DNA of 64,000 bases from Lytechinus pictus (Eukaryota > Echinodermata > Echinoidea > Temnopleuroida > Toxopneustidae): the NCBI RefSeq assembly GCF_037042905.1, contig NC_087249.1, positions 8,428,001 through 8,492,000 of the forward strand, read 5' to 3'. Of the stretch, positions 33,801 to 41,848 are shown in pieces; the stretch's first letter is position 1; each line of letters starts with the position of its first letter. The translations under genes and the position numbers were made by a program. The notes below the pieces were generated by a model that worked only from the letters and a program-made list of their open reading frames with translations, was not told the origin of the DNA and made no database searches.

Positions 33801-35960
33801 AGACAAATTGATAGGTGAAAGTTTGAACAATGTCGGACAAAATGATGAATTAAAATGGCTAAAATGTCAATGCTTTTTCAAAATTTTTACTTCAAATTTT
33901 ATTTTTCTTTCATGAGGAGACATAAAACAATATACTACCTGGGCTAAATTTAGATTAATGCCCTAGGGGAATGTGTACTTAGAAAAAAAAAATCCCTGAT
34001 AATTATGTAAATGGCATATGGGAAATTTGTCATTGCCCTTTGTAATCAACTTACCCAGTTGCCAATTTGAAATCTACATTGACTTAGGGATCTCAATTTT
34101 AAAATAGCCATAATTTTTCTATTGTTTGTTCGATTTCTTTCTAACCTTCTACATTCTGTTTTATTGTTTTTTTCTCCTTGATTACCCTATTAATTCTTAG
34201 TATATTAAAGGAGAAATATATATTTTAAAGAACATGAAGAATGTTGATAAAATTAAATATGTCACTTCAATAACAATACCGTTAAATATCGTTCAGTTGC
34301 AATTCTGTATATCGAAATGACTGTATCGATTCAATGTATCTTTATTCCTTTGGTAGGTCTCTGCTCATCTGTTTTGAATCGACAAGCCGCCCTGCTGCTG
34401 CATCAACATTTTCCCGATAACTTTACTTTCATCAGCATTTTAACTTTTTTTGGAACAATCCTCGGCGGTACGTTATTTCCCCAAATGGTCTTTCTCAGTT
34501 TGATGGCATATGGTGTAAGGGGCTCTCTGCTCATTCTTGGGGGGTTGCTGATGAATTTGTTACCGATCGGATATGCTCTCAAAGTCAGTACAAAGCAAGA
34601 AGAAATTACCGACGATGACAGCAATGATGAATCTTTACCATTAATCTCTAGACCTAAAGAAACTGTAGAGAATATCAATGCTAGTGGTAGCAATGGAAAT
34701 GCCACGAACGCCCTTGGTGAAATACGGGCACCAAAAGTGGACAGTTCAAAGAAATCACCAGATAAAGAAGGATACTTCCTAAATAGCTCCCAAAGACATA
34801 CTCCATCGGATCATCTGGAAAGGAAGAACAGTGACAGATTAAGAGAGGCCGAAAATCAACCAAGCCAAGTGTGCTGTGATGACACTGATGAAACAAGGAA
34901 AGAAACTAAAGATAAGAATGGTAGGATTTGGAAGATGCTCAGTCGATTAAAAGAAGTCATGCACATGGATTTCTTCAATGAACACCCCCTCTTGTCCTGC
35001 ACACTCATTCCTAGCGTTGGAATCTTTAATTGCGTGATACTAGGGTGGGATCTTTTCGAGGTTACCTACGGGATCTCACGAGGTATAGACCGTAGAACAG
35101 TTAAATTCATTCCCATCGCTTCCTTTGCAGGATGTGCATTCTCGCACATTTTGCTCATCTTTATCTTCCAACGCAAACCTCAGTACAACATCCTCGTTTT
35201 CTTCTCGTCCTGCTGTTTAGCAACCTTGGGGTTCTTTCTGATGAACCTTTCCTCTTTGCTATGGTACATTCTGATGGTGTCATTCGTGATGGGTGTTGGA
35301 ACGAATGGTGTTATAAATACAAGTGAGGGCGTCATTGCCTTCGTTGTCGAAAATAGAAGCTTTGCCCACGGATCGTCACTAATAGACCTCTTCACTGGAT
35401 TGGGATTGATCACGGCTGGCTTAGTTGCAGGTTTGTCCAGATATAACAAGATTTATCCCCCACATAGATCATATTAATCCCACGGATGAATCCTAAACAA
35501 TAAATGGTTCGTGATTCGTATTAATTAGTTAGGCACCGATTCGGCATAATGATTGTTGAAAACCTGTGTAGAACTGTAAACTTATTTCGTAATTCCTTGT
35601 ACTCACAAAGAATAAAATCCGTAAAACAAGTTAGCTTGTGAGAAAGCAGAAAAAAGTATTGTATGTATTGACCTCATCGACAGGCCTCCCCCTCGTTCCC
35701 AGAAGGGAATTACTCCTGCAGTTGCATAAATACTCACTTCATCGTTTATTGTCTCAAATCACCATTAAAAAAATCTACTTCATGGATATTATAGTGTATC
35801 ATTTTCTTTTTCTTCATAAATGACAGGTTACATTAAGGATGTTTCTGGTAGCATGGTGACTCTCTATTGGTCTCTTGGAGGAATGAACCTGGTTGCCAGT
35901 CTCTTAACGCTGGTAATGGTGTGCAAGGTGTCGAGAGCTCTTGCATGCTGTCAACAATAA
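18654..35960 (+). CDS. MCT-B: monocarboxylate-transporter-like MFS permease, 4-exon gene
   Basis: Gene model assembled from exons 18654-18840, 20286-20429, 34357-35430 and 35827-35960; the joined CDS is 1539 nt, giving 512 aa. All introns are GT-AG and phase 1, exactly as in the head-to-head paralogue MCT-A. Two six-TM bundles flank a hydrophilic loop (about residues 188-313) containing SLPLISRP, comparable to TTPLLSKQ in MCT-A. The family landmark is YGVRGSLLILGG, closer to the MCT consensus than MCT-A. The TM1 DGGWGW signature is also missing here. Intron 2 is about 13.9 kb against about 3.3 kb in MCT-A, expanded by two large inverted-repeat elements. AATAAA hexamers near 36074 and 36125 lie inside a MITE-like repeat just after the stop. 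The substrate cannot be assigned; small organic anions are usual for the family. Confidence 0.85.
19588..20200. mobile_element. MITE-like element in MCT-B intron 1
   Basis: The left part AAAATGTTGATTTGACTAAA plus GAAAAATCAAACAAACAGAACGCTGAAAATTTCATC is repeated, inverted, near 20100-20180. Inner inverted parts include AAGTTATGGCATTTTGAAGTTTCGC and GTGATATGCAC. A truncated relative is at about 36520-36680. Confidence 0.6.
20286..20429 (+). CDS. MCT-B exon 2 (144 nt, TM2-TM3)
   Basis: The acceptor tgcttttccag precedes CTCCTCTATC and the donor is GTCCG|gtaaca. The exon encodes PLSQLLLDHCNRPRLLTTLC, then GLVAGITFMGTAFTDNVVLF and GFLLLLS, a clear TM3 hairpin shared with MCT-A exon 2. A MITE-like repeat (about 19588-20200) ends less than 100 nt upstream of this acceptor. 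Confidence 0.85.
21862..22040 (+). repeat. 15-bp minisatellite GGTAAAAATGGCAGA, left arm of element A
   Basis: About a dozen copies, with GGTAATAATGGCAGA and GGTAGTAATGGCAGA variants. Because 15 is a multiple of 3, reading frames stay open, which produces spurious ORFs. Confidence 0.9.
21863..23127 (+). repeat. Tandem duplication of a 600-665 bp module
   Basis: Copy 1 is 21863-22527 and copy 2 is 22528-23127. Each begins in the 15-bp array and ends GATTGTGGTTAAATATTATGTC. Outside the array the copies differ by only a few bases, plus an indel after GGGGCGGGGAAA. The copies differ in number of 15-bp units. Confidence 0.9.
22528..22662 (+). repeat. 15-bp minisatellite, second tandem copy
   Basis: Nine units, with GGTAATAATGGCAGA predominating. 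It starts at the duplication joint after TTATGTC. Confidence 0.9.
23880..24197 (-). repeat. 15-bp minisatellite, inverted (CTGCCATTTTTACCT)n, right arm of element A
   Basis: About twenty units on the opposite strand, ending at TTTTTACCTGGCACCGG, the outer junction also seen at 4030-4050. The ORF at 23530-24288 reads through it and is not a gene. Confidence 0.9.
25446..25476. repeat. Perfect 13-bp hairpin next to element A
   Basis: ATCGGCTTTTGGT and ACCAAAAGCCGAT are exact complements separated by 5 nt, just outside the right arm of element A. Confidence 0.75.
25984..26389. mobile_element. MITE nested in the left arm of element B
   Basis: GGGCGATTCCATGC at the left and GTATGGAATGGCCC at the right are inverted. 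The arm sequence TGTTG|CTGGGTGAC, intact in the right arm (about 30948), is split here. The centre has a 19-bp stem (26161-26179 with 26188-26206, one mismatch) built on TGTCGTACGGGAC. Confidence 0.75.
26797..29560 (+). repeat. Degenerate ~200-bp tandem units in the core of element B
   Basis: Units contain GCCATTTTGGAGCCCC, GAGGCAAAAAGC, CACCTAAATCGTCTTAA, CTACTTGGAGATGAAAGAGTA, GTGCTAGGAAATC and CTTTTCCGTATTTTGCC in that order. Copies are visible at about 26925-27150 and 28730-29540. A block of other repeats (27.2-28.7 kb) separates them. Confidence 0.7.
27160..28722 (+). repeat. Cluster of CAGTGGCGTAA-type dispersed repeats
   Basis: At least three plus-strand copies begin near 27215, 27525 and 27845. 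Each has a GGGGGCAAAA-like head, a GCGAGCGAAGCGAGCA-like stretch and AATTTTGTGATAGATTTTTGACAT. An opposite-strand end (GTTACGCCACTG) is at about 28710-28721. A pyrimidine-rich TTCCCTTTCC stretch lies at 28500-28650. Confidence 0.55.
30296..30672 (-). repeat. CAGTGGCGTAA-type repeat (minus)
   Basis: It ends TCCTACGCCAGTGG and contains GGCTCAATCGCTTCGGTCGCGC and TCTGGCCCCATCAATTTG, matching 11080-11335 in order. Confidence 0.5.
31502..32281. mobile_element. hAT-like element (11686-12221 family) split by a MITE
   Basis: The left end CCCGGGGGGCCACTTCCATT and the right end ATGGAAGTGGTCCCCCGGG match the 11.7-12.2 kb element. The right-end sequence is cut between CTGGTATTCACTCATCA and ATGGAAGTGG by the insert 31783-32262. 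No matching 8-bp flanks remain. Confidence 0.75.
31783..32262. mobile_element. MITE with TAGGTGGTTTCAGACCGCCT ends
   Basis: TAGGTGGTTTCAGACCGCCTCGA at the left is inverted at the right as TCGAGGCGGTTTGAAACCACCTA. The interior carries further inverted motifs (GGTATTTTGGCGGTCTGAAAGCAAA twice, GGGAAATTTACCCCGATCAG). It lies inside the hAT-like element. Confidence 0.8.
32290..34356. other. Distal part of MCT-B intron 2
   Basis: No coding exon seen. It holds one long hairpin (33401-33549) and a probable MITE (about 33755-34190) whose left (ACAAATTGATAGGTGAAAGTT) and right (CATAATTTTTCTATTG) parts resemble the TTAA-bounded elements. The rest is AT-rich. Confidence 0.5.
33401..33549. repeat. Long imperfect hairpin (palindromic MITE)
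   Basis: AGTGGAAATATTTTATCCGCGGTTGGT pairs with ACCAACCTCGGATGAAAAAATATTTCCACT. The outer parts AATATACCG...GAAAGT and ACTTTC...AGTATATT pair more loosely. Confidence 0.65.
34357..35430 (+). CDS. MCT-B exon 3 (TM4-TM6, central loop, TM7-TM11)
   Basis: The acceptor is ttattcctttggtag|GT and the donor GTTGCAG|gtttgt. The 1074-nt exon begins LCSSVLNRQAALLLHQHFPD and continues through YGVRGSLLILGG. It then has a charged loop of about 125 residues and the second bundle (SCTLIPSVGIFNCVI, YNILVFFSSCCLATLGFFL, MVSFVMGVGTNGVIN, LFTGLGLITAGLVA). The open frame upstream of 34357 (ATG at 34317) and downstream of 35430 is intronic, because neither part matches MCT-A and the splice sites are good. Confidence 0.9.
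35827..35960 (+). CDS. MCT-B exon 4 (TM12 and stop)
   Basis: This exon follows a T-rich tract ending in atgacag. The frame reads GYIKDVSGSMVTLYWSLGGM, then NLVASLLTLVMVCKVSRALA and CCQQ, with TAA at 35958-35960. It joins exon 3 in phase 1 (G from GCAG plus GT gives Gly). It aligns with MCT-A exon 4. The last residues (ALACCQQ) form a very short cytosolic tail. Confidence 0.85.
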
Positions 35961-35974
35961 CCGATGACTACACT

Positions 35975-36204
35975 GTAAAACATTGGGTAAAATTTTAACC
36001 AGCACGAGGGTCCAACCAATATGGGGCAGTATTTTACCCAATGCGGGAAGCATATTGTCCAGTAACGTTAAAAAATAAAGCAGCAATTACTTTAGCATTG
36101 GCAAAATTTTCATCACACTGGATGAATAAAAAGAAATTCCAATGTTGGTTGGACACATAATTAACCTCATGAAGCAATTTTACCCAATATTTTTTAGAGT
36201 GTAA
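35975..36204. mobile_element. MITE of the 10341-10569 family
   Basis: ACACTGTAAAACATTGGGTAAAATTTTA at the left and CAATTTTACCCAATATTTTTTAGAGTGTAA at the right. It starts 15 nt after the MCT-B stop and contains AATAAA hexamers (36074, 36125) that could serve as its poly(A) signal. Confidence 0.65.
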
Positions 36205-36322
36205 CCAACTACTGATCTATAGAGACAGAAATTTATATTAGTACAGTTCAATCATTACATATTCGACTCAACGGTTTAGGACCAAGACCAGAGCTAGATT
36301 TTGATATGAAAACTATAATTAG

Positions 36323-36490
36323 CAACATACTCTCTAAAAAGAGTTTACCTAATATTGGGTAAATGGGAACATTTATGTTTGCTGGGTTAAATGAGAGTAA
36401 ATACTTTGCAAACTTTACGCAATGTTGCGTTGAATTTTACCCCTTAAACTTGCATTTTGCCCAATATTGGGGCAAACATTACACAGCAAA
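36323..36490. repeat. Third relative of the TTTACCCAATATTGGG MITE
   Basis: It contains AGTTTACCTAATATTGGGTAAAT and TTGCCCAATATTGGGGCAAA in the family's inverted layout. The ends are decayed. Confidence 0.5.
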
Positions 36491-36740
36491 CACATTATTA
36501 AAACAATGGTCATATCACATGTTCAGGGAGAAATAGAAGATTGTTTCACATGAAGAAATTAGAAAATTAGAATATCTCATATTTCATTTAATAAAATAGA
36601 AAATATATTTTGAGTGGGTGACGTCATAAGTCCTCTTTTTGGCATACAGACCAGGATGTGCATACAGTGCCTTATAAACTGTAAATCACCCCTTCACTTT
36701 GATTATGATGGCATCAATGATTAGAGGTGAAGCGGACCGT

Positions 36741-36878
36741 GGGCCCGTTTCATAATGAGTTACAAACGTTGTAACTACCATGGTTACCTTGATTTTGATT
36801 GGCTGCTGAGCCATGTTGCCATGGTAGTTGCCATAATGGCAAAGTTACAACAGTTATAACTCTTTATGAAACAGGCCC
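36741..36878. mobile_element. Short palindromic MITE with GGGCCCGTTTCATAA ends
   Basis: GGGCCCGTTTCATAATGAGTTACAA pairs with TTATAACTCTTTATGAAACAGGCCC. The interior GTTGTAACTACCATGG and CCATGGTAGTTGCC also pair, making a near-complete hairpin. Confidence 0.8.
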
Positions 36879-36889
36879 TTGAACTAGTA

Positions 36890-37850
36890 CTAGTTTTTGT
36901 CTCACCTGCATAGCAGAGTGAGACTATAGGCGCCGCTTTTCCGACGGCGGCGGCGGCGTCAACACCAAATCTTAACCTGAGGTTAAGTTTTTGAAATGAC
37001 AGCATAACTTAGAAAGTATATGGACCTAGTTCATGAAACTTGGCCATAAGGTTAATCAAGTATTACTGAACATCCTGCCTGAGTTTCATGTCACATGACC
37101 AAGGTCAAAGGTCATTTAGGGTCAATGAACTTAGACCATGTTGGGGGAATCAACATCAAAATCTTAACCTAAGGTTAAGTTTTTGAAATGTCATCATAAA
37201 TTAGAAAATATATGGACCTAGTTCATGAAACTTATACATAAGGTTAATCAAGTATCACTGAACATCCTGCATGAGTTTCACGACACATGACCAAGGTCAA
37301 AGGTCATTTAGGGTCAATGAACTTTGGCCGAATTGGGGGTATCTGTTGAATTACCATCATAACTTTGAAAGTTTATGGATCTGATTCATGAAACTTGGAC
37401 ATAATAGTAATCAAGTATTACTGAACATCCTGTGCAAGTTTCAGGTCACATGATCAAGGTCAAAGGTTATTTAGGGTCAATGAACTTTGGCCAAATTGGG
37501 GTATTTGTTGAATTACAGCCATAAATTTGAAAGTGTGTTGGTCTAGTTCATAAAACTTGGACATAAGAGTAATCAAGTATCACTGAACATCCTGTGCGAG
37601 TTTCAGGTCACATGATCAAGGTCAAAGGTCATGTAAGGTCAAAGAACTTTGGCCACGTTGGGGGTATTTGTTGAATTGCCATCATATCTCTATAAGTGTA
37701 TTGGTCTAATTCATAAAACGTGGAAATGCGAGTAACCAAGTATCACTGAACATCTTGTGCGAGTTATAGTAGTTTTCAAAATCAGCACTGCTGCTATATT
37801 GAATCGCGTGATGCAGGTGAGACGGCCAGAGGCATTCCACTTGTTTATTT
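36890..37850 (+). repeat. Tandem-repeat element with DR1-type AGGTCAAAGGTCA in each unit
   Basis: Four to five units of about 162-192 bp carry TTCATGAAACTTGG, AAGTATCACTGAACATCCTG and CAAGGTCAAAGGTCATTTAGGGTCAATGAAC. The AGGTCAAAGGTCA motif is at 37102, 37294 and 37619, with one variant at 37457. TCTCACCTGCAT at 36900 and ATGCAGGTGAGA at 37811 bracket the array as short inverted ends. A GC-rich GGCGGCGGCGGC block is near 36945. The layout resembles Pearl-type repeat elements described in marine invertebrates, from memory. Confidence 0.75.
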
Positions 37851-37894
37851 GTTATATACACCATTCACAGTTCTAGTTCCCCTATACCTTGTGA

Positions 37895-37919
37895 GTAAAA
37901 AAAAAAAAAAAAAAAAAAA
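37895..37919. repeat. Poly(A) run
   Basis: Over 20 consecutive A just after the 36890-37850 element. Confidence 0.85.
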
Positions 37920-39748
37920 CCCTGACACCTCACAAATTCCCAATTTAAGGAAAGAGTATGTCATGAATACATAACTGTTATATTGCCTGAAAGAGTATGT
38001 TCTCCCAAATGAGTTAATTTCATTGAAAAGGGATTCGCAAATATGTTTGCTAACTCATGTAGGATTATGTCATCCTTGGCATCTGGATTTTTAAACTTTT
38101 TTTAGAGTGTAAAAAAACATGAAGATCATGAATATCTAAGCATAATGATCACATGTATAATAAAAATATAACTTCCAATGAAAAATCACGCCTCAGGAAA
38201 TATTTAAAAAATAATTTTGATTTCAATATATAGAGAAAAAAATATTATTTGGCTGTTACATAGGATAGCAAGAGCGCCACCATTCACAGGGATGTCGTTA
38301 AATCCAATTGAACATCCAAACCTGGGATTGTTTCTGAAACATGTGTATTGATCACATTATGAATGATTTATTCAAATCTAAAATAAACGGCATGTTTCTT
38401 TAGCTATCCAAGAACTTCAGATTGATGACGTTTCCTTCAATGAACGGGCTCATTAAATTCGACTTTCAAGTCTATTATCAAGCCAAAATATTTCAAGTGC
38501 TATTCTGAGCTGCTGATAATTCCTTAATGAACAACTATTACGCTAAAACGAAGTGATTGATAAAGGCAGAAGAGTACTTGGTATTTATTGCTGCAAACAT
38601 CAGTCTTTATGATTATGTTTGCTGGAAAACAAGTGTGCTGGACTTTTTATTTGAGAGGGAAACGATCTGACATGAGAGGTTTCCTTTCCAGGTCAAAATC
38701 CTTGAATTGTTGAAGTATGGAGGGAATCCTGATATCCCGAATTACTGTTTGAAAGATTGCTAATTCATAATGATCATTGATGTTTTGAAAACACGGTATG
38801 TCTTTTAAGCAATATTGCTGGAAAAAGATTAAGCAACATTAGATATTGCAAAGTGTAATATAACATAGATAACTGTGTCTCCGGGAGATCGAGCGGAAAT
38901 CATGTTATTCATTTCGTTCAATTAAACAAACTAGTCATGACTACTCACAGACAGTAGAGTAATCATTGATTTTTGTGTCATTTTGATTTTTTCTCTCGTC
39001 ATATCTCATCAGTAAGCTAAAGTAGATGCATTTGTATAGAAACTCACACATAGAACATAAATACGTTCTGATGGTGGTATACAGGTAGCTAGTACGCTCA
39101 ATAAAAGAAAGATTCGTGTTTTTTGTTACACAAAATGCGGAAGACATATGACCCACAATTCAAGGAATCTACGCTCCCTTTAAGCTTTCAGATCGTCTTT
39201 TTACCTTCAACATTAAAACAAACGGTCAAAGAAATGGACACGTCTTCAAAAGGGGAATATATTCTAATGTCAAAGTGTCCTCAACTAAAATGCTTGTTTT
39301 CGTTCGACAAGGAGCACGTGCGCGTTCGTGCGTGCTTCTGTGCGCCGCGTGTTAATTGATATGCAGGAAGTCCTCTTGGCGGCTGACATTTGCAAGTAAC
39401 TTTCACTTTGCTTGACGTTAGCTAGGGATTCAACATGCCCTCTCAGTCCTTGTAATTTATAATTCTTTTTTTTTTCTTTTAATCAACTATCTTTTGCCAA
39501 AAGTGGACTTTTCATTTTAGAGACGATCAGGAATTCTAAACGGGTGTGCTATTCTGTATATCTTGCCAAGCAAAAAAAAAAGATTCCTGGATTACCACGA
39601 CTTTTGGAGATTCCTACTGGATCATGATTTTGACTAATTATTGACTTGTGATAAACCATGCAACAAACGAGTCGACGGAATTGAACCCTCAACACTGGAT
39701 CCTCTAATTGGAGTATAATAATCAAACATCCACTGGCTCTTCTCAACG
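37920..39748. other. Intergenic between MCT-B and the Ig receptor
   Basis: AT-rich and without a recognisable repeat or exon. A possible acceptor (CATTTTAG|AGACG near 39520) could mark a 5' non-coding exon of the receptor; this is a guess. An ORF at 39123-39359 has no family features. Confidence 0.4.
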
Positions 39749-41461
39749 ATGGCATCCTGCTGGAATCTTTGTTTCGTGACTGTGATTTTAATGGTGACCC
39801 AGTGGAAACTTAGCCTTGGTGGAATTTTCAGACATGGTCCATCAGATACTGTTCTTGTCCAGGGAAAGACAGCGGTCTTAAGGTGTGCTGTCAAAACCCA
39901 GGGGAGCGAGGTGGTCTACTGGTTCCACGTTGATTCTGGACAATATATCAGCTACGATGAAAACATATATTCTTTCGTTATGGAGGATCGTTACTCCATC
40001 ATTGGAAACCACAAGAAAGGTGAATATTACTTGACGATACGAAATGCTCGGAAATCAGACAAGGGGGAATACCGATGTGTGTATGGGAATCAGTTCGCAT
40101 CAGCACGCATGGTGGTTTTGGTGCCACCGAATGATGGATCTCCTGCTTGTGAGGCTCTTCCTGCAGCCGATTCTACCAGCATAGGTAATGTTGCCCAGCT
40201 TTCCTGCACGTCTCAAGGTGGTGATCCTCCAGCTGAACTGTCCTGGTACCGACAAGACAAGTTGATAGCCGGACCCGCAGTGCACGCGAACTCCATCCAG
40301 AGACTAGTAAAGAAAGAGGACAACGGTGTCATTTTCACCTGCTCTGCGACAACACCAGCTCTGACCTATCCGCGAACCTGCAGCGTGATGATCCTCAAGA
40401 ATCCACCAATGGTCACAGTAACACCACCTGAAGTCAACATCAAACATGGACAAACCGCTCAGTTCAGCTGCCAAGGTATCGCCGAAACCAATGTAACCGG
40501 TTACCGATGGTTCGTCAATTATGTTGTTGTTGGGAGCAAGGTGTCTTCTCCCCGTTATACACTCGACCCAACTAATACCACACTGACAATTCACAATGTA
40601 CAAGCCTGGGAAAATGGTGTTATCGTGTCCTGTGAAGCTAACATCCAGTCCGGGTTGAAGGGTAGGGGAAGCGCCAATCTTGGTGTAAAACTGCCGCCAA
40701 ATTTCAGAACCGAATCACCTCCCACATCTGATAGTGGAAACAACGGTAACGGGACGGGGTTATCCCCGAAAGGTCTTCATCCTCAACCCTTCATAACCAC
40801 CAACATTGCTGCCATAGCCGGTGCCTCTGCAGGAGCTCTTGTGCTGCTCATAGTTGTTTCAACTCTTGCTGCGTGTTGTGCCAAAGGAAAGAGTCATAAA
40901 TACCCTGCAGGTAAAAACATGCCTGGATCATTGAGGTATAAAACTTCCCAACAGGTACTCATTGAAGAGGATTTCCCCATCTATGCTAAACCTATGAAGG
41001 TAAAACGTAACTGCGAGGTGACGGACTCAAGTCGACCAAACAGCATCTCCACAGCTTCCACGGCAGAGTCGGCTCTGACAGGCGTCGGCTCGGATGCCGG
41101 TCACGGTGTCGCCATCCCGCTCTGTCTACGACCGCCATCTTTGAAACGACTTGGAAGAAAAATAACTTCAAATTACGAGAAAATTGGTTTCGACGGACCG
41201 CTACCTCTCACCCGGCCCGAACCAATGGGCAGTGAAGACAAAGACTCGGTCCCTGTCGAGAACCCATTAAGGCAGACTGAATTATGCAGGAGCCAAAATA
41301 ACGCAACAAACGGCGAATTAAGAAATGGAACATCGAAACCCGGTGAATTAGTTTATGCCGATTTGGACCTGGCAGAAAATAATAATGATTCATCAACAAA
41401 ACAAACTCAGCCAAATAGCAAGGCATCGGACGCTGTAGCCTACGCGAAATTACGATTATAA
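39749..41461 (+). CDS. Single-ORF Ig-superfamily transmembrane receptor with ITIM-type tail
   Basis: A 570-aa type I membrane protein in one uninterrupted ORF. Residues 1 to about 24 are a signal peptide. Ig1 (about 25-126, V-like) has Cys46 and Cys110, Trp58 and the SDKGEYRC turn. Ig2 (about 130-215) has Cys153 and Cys198, Trp166, plus extra Cys134 and Cys211, as in the C2-set_2/CD80-like domains of nectin- and Kirrel-type proteins. Ig3 (about 218-313) has Cys241, Cys295 and Trp254. N-glycosylation sequons lie at 248, 276 and 334. A TM helix spans about 353-377. The tail has LVYADL (Tyr536) and VAYAKL (Tyr565), both fitting the ITIM consensus and spaced 29 residues apart, plus SNYEKI (Tyr476) and a YAKP motif (Tyr412). 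ITIMs recruit SH2 phosphatases (SHP-1/2), so an inhibitory or modulatory surface receptor is inferred. The ligand is unknown. Absence of introns is unusual for an IgSF receptor. The nearest AATAAA is at 41843. Confidence 0.85.
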   Translation: MASCWNLCFVTVILMVTQWKLSLGGIFRHGPSDTVLVQGKTAVLRCAVKTQGSEVVYWFHVDSGQYISYDENIYSFVMEDRYSIIGNHKKGEYYLTIRNARKSDKGEYRCVYGNQFASARMVVLVPPNDGSPACEALPAADSTSIGNVAQLSCTSQGGDPPAELSWYRQDKLIAGPAVHANSIQRLVKKEDNGVIFTCSATTPALTYPRTCSVMILKNPPMVTVTPPEVNIKHGQTAQFSCQGIAETNVTGYRWFVNYVVVGSKVSSPRYTLDPTNTTLTIHNVQAWENGVIVSCEANIQSGLKGRGSANLGVKLPPNFRTESPPTSDSGNNGNGTGLSPKGLHPQPFITTNIAAIAGASAGALVLLIVVSTLAACCAKGKSHKYPAGKNMPGSLRYKTSQQVLIEEDFPIYAKPMKVKRNCEVTDSSRPNSISTASTAESALTGVGSDAGHGVAIPLCLRPPSLKRLGRKITSNYEKIGFDGPLPLTRPEPMGSEDKDSVPVENPLRQTELCRSQNNATNGELRNGTSKPGELVYADLDLAENNNDSSTKQTQPNSKASDAVAYAKLRL

Positions 41462-41842
41462 ACCAACCACACCTTAGTTTCTTTTTTATACGAATGTAAT
41501 TTAACAATTTTAAAGATGTTATATGTAAATTTGGATGTTTTGTAATGTCATTTTTAATTTTATACCACTTTTATTGACTTCCATTCAGATGGGTTTAATG
41601 ATCACTTCACTGCTTGCAGACTTGTTTGTTAGATGACATTGAATTCGGTCAAATTCGTTCTTCATTATAGCCCTATTTTGTCAAAAAGAATATGCCTACT
41701 AAAACTAGCAATAATGAACTAACCGTGTATTTCTAGAAATTAAACAAACTATATTTCAAAGAAACGCAAGTAGATCTGTGTTGATTTAATAATTAAAACT
41801 ATTAAACGGTTTACTCCATTCTGAATTCCTGCTGATATGAAG

Positions 41843-41848
41843 AAATAA
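41843..41848 (+). terminator. Candidate poly(A) signal of the Ig receptor gene
   Basis: AATAAA lies about 380 nt past the stop codon at 41461, in AT-rich sequence. It is the first canonical hexamer I see downstream. No transcript evidence. Confidence 0.4.

Noticed and set aside
34317-34356. ATG at 34317 as start of a separate MCT-B protein
   Set aside because: A good acceptor at 34356, matching the MCT-A exon 3 boundary and phase, places this ATG in the intron.
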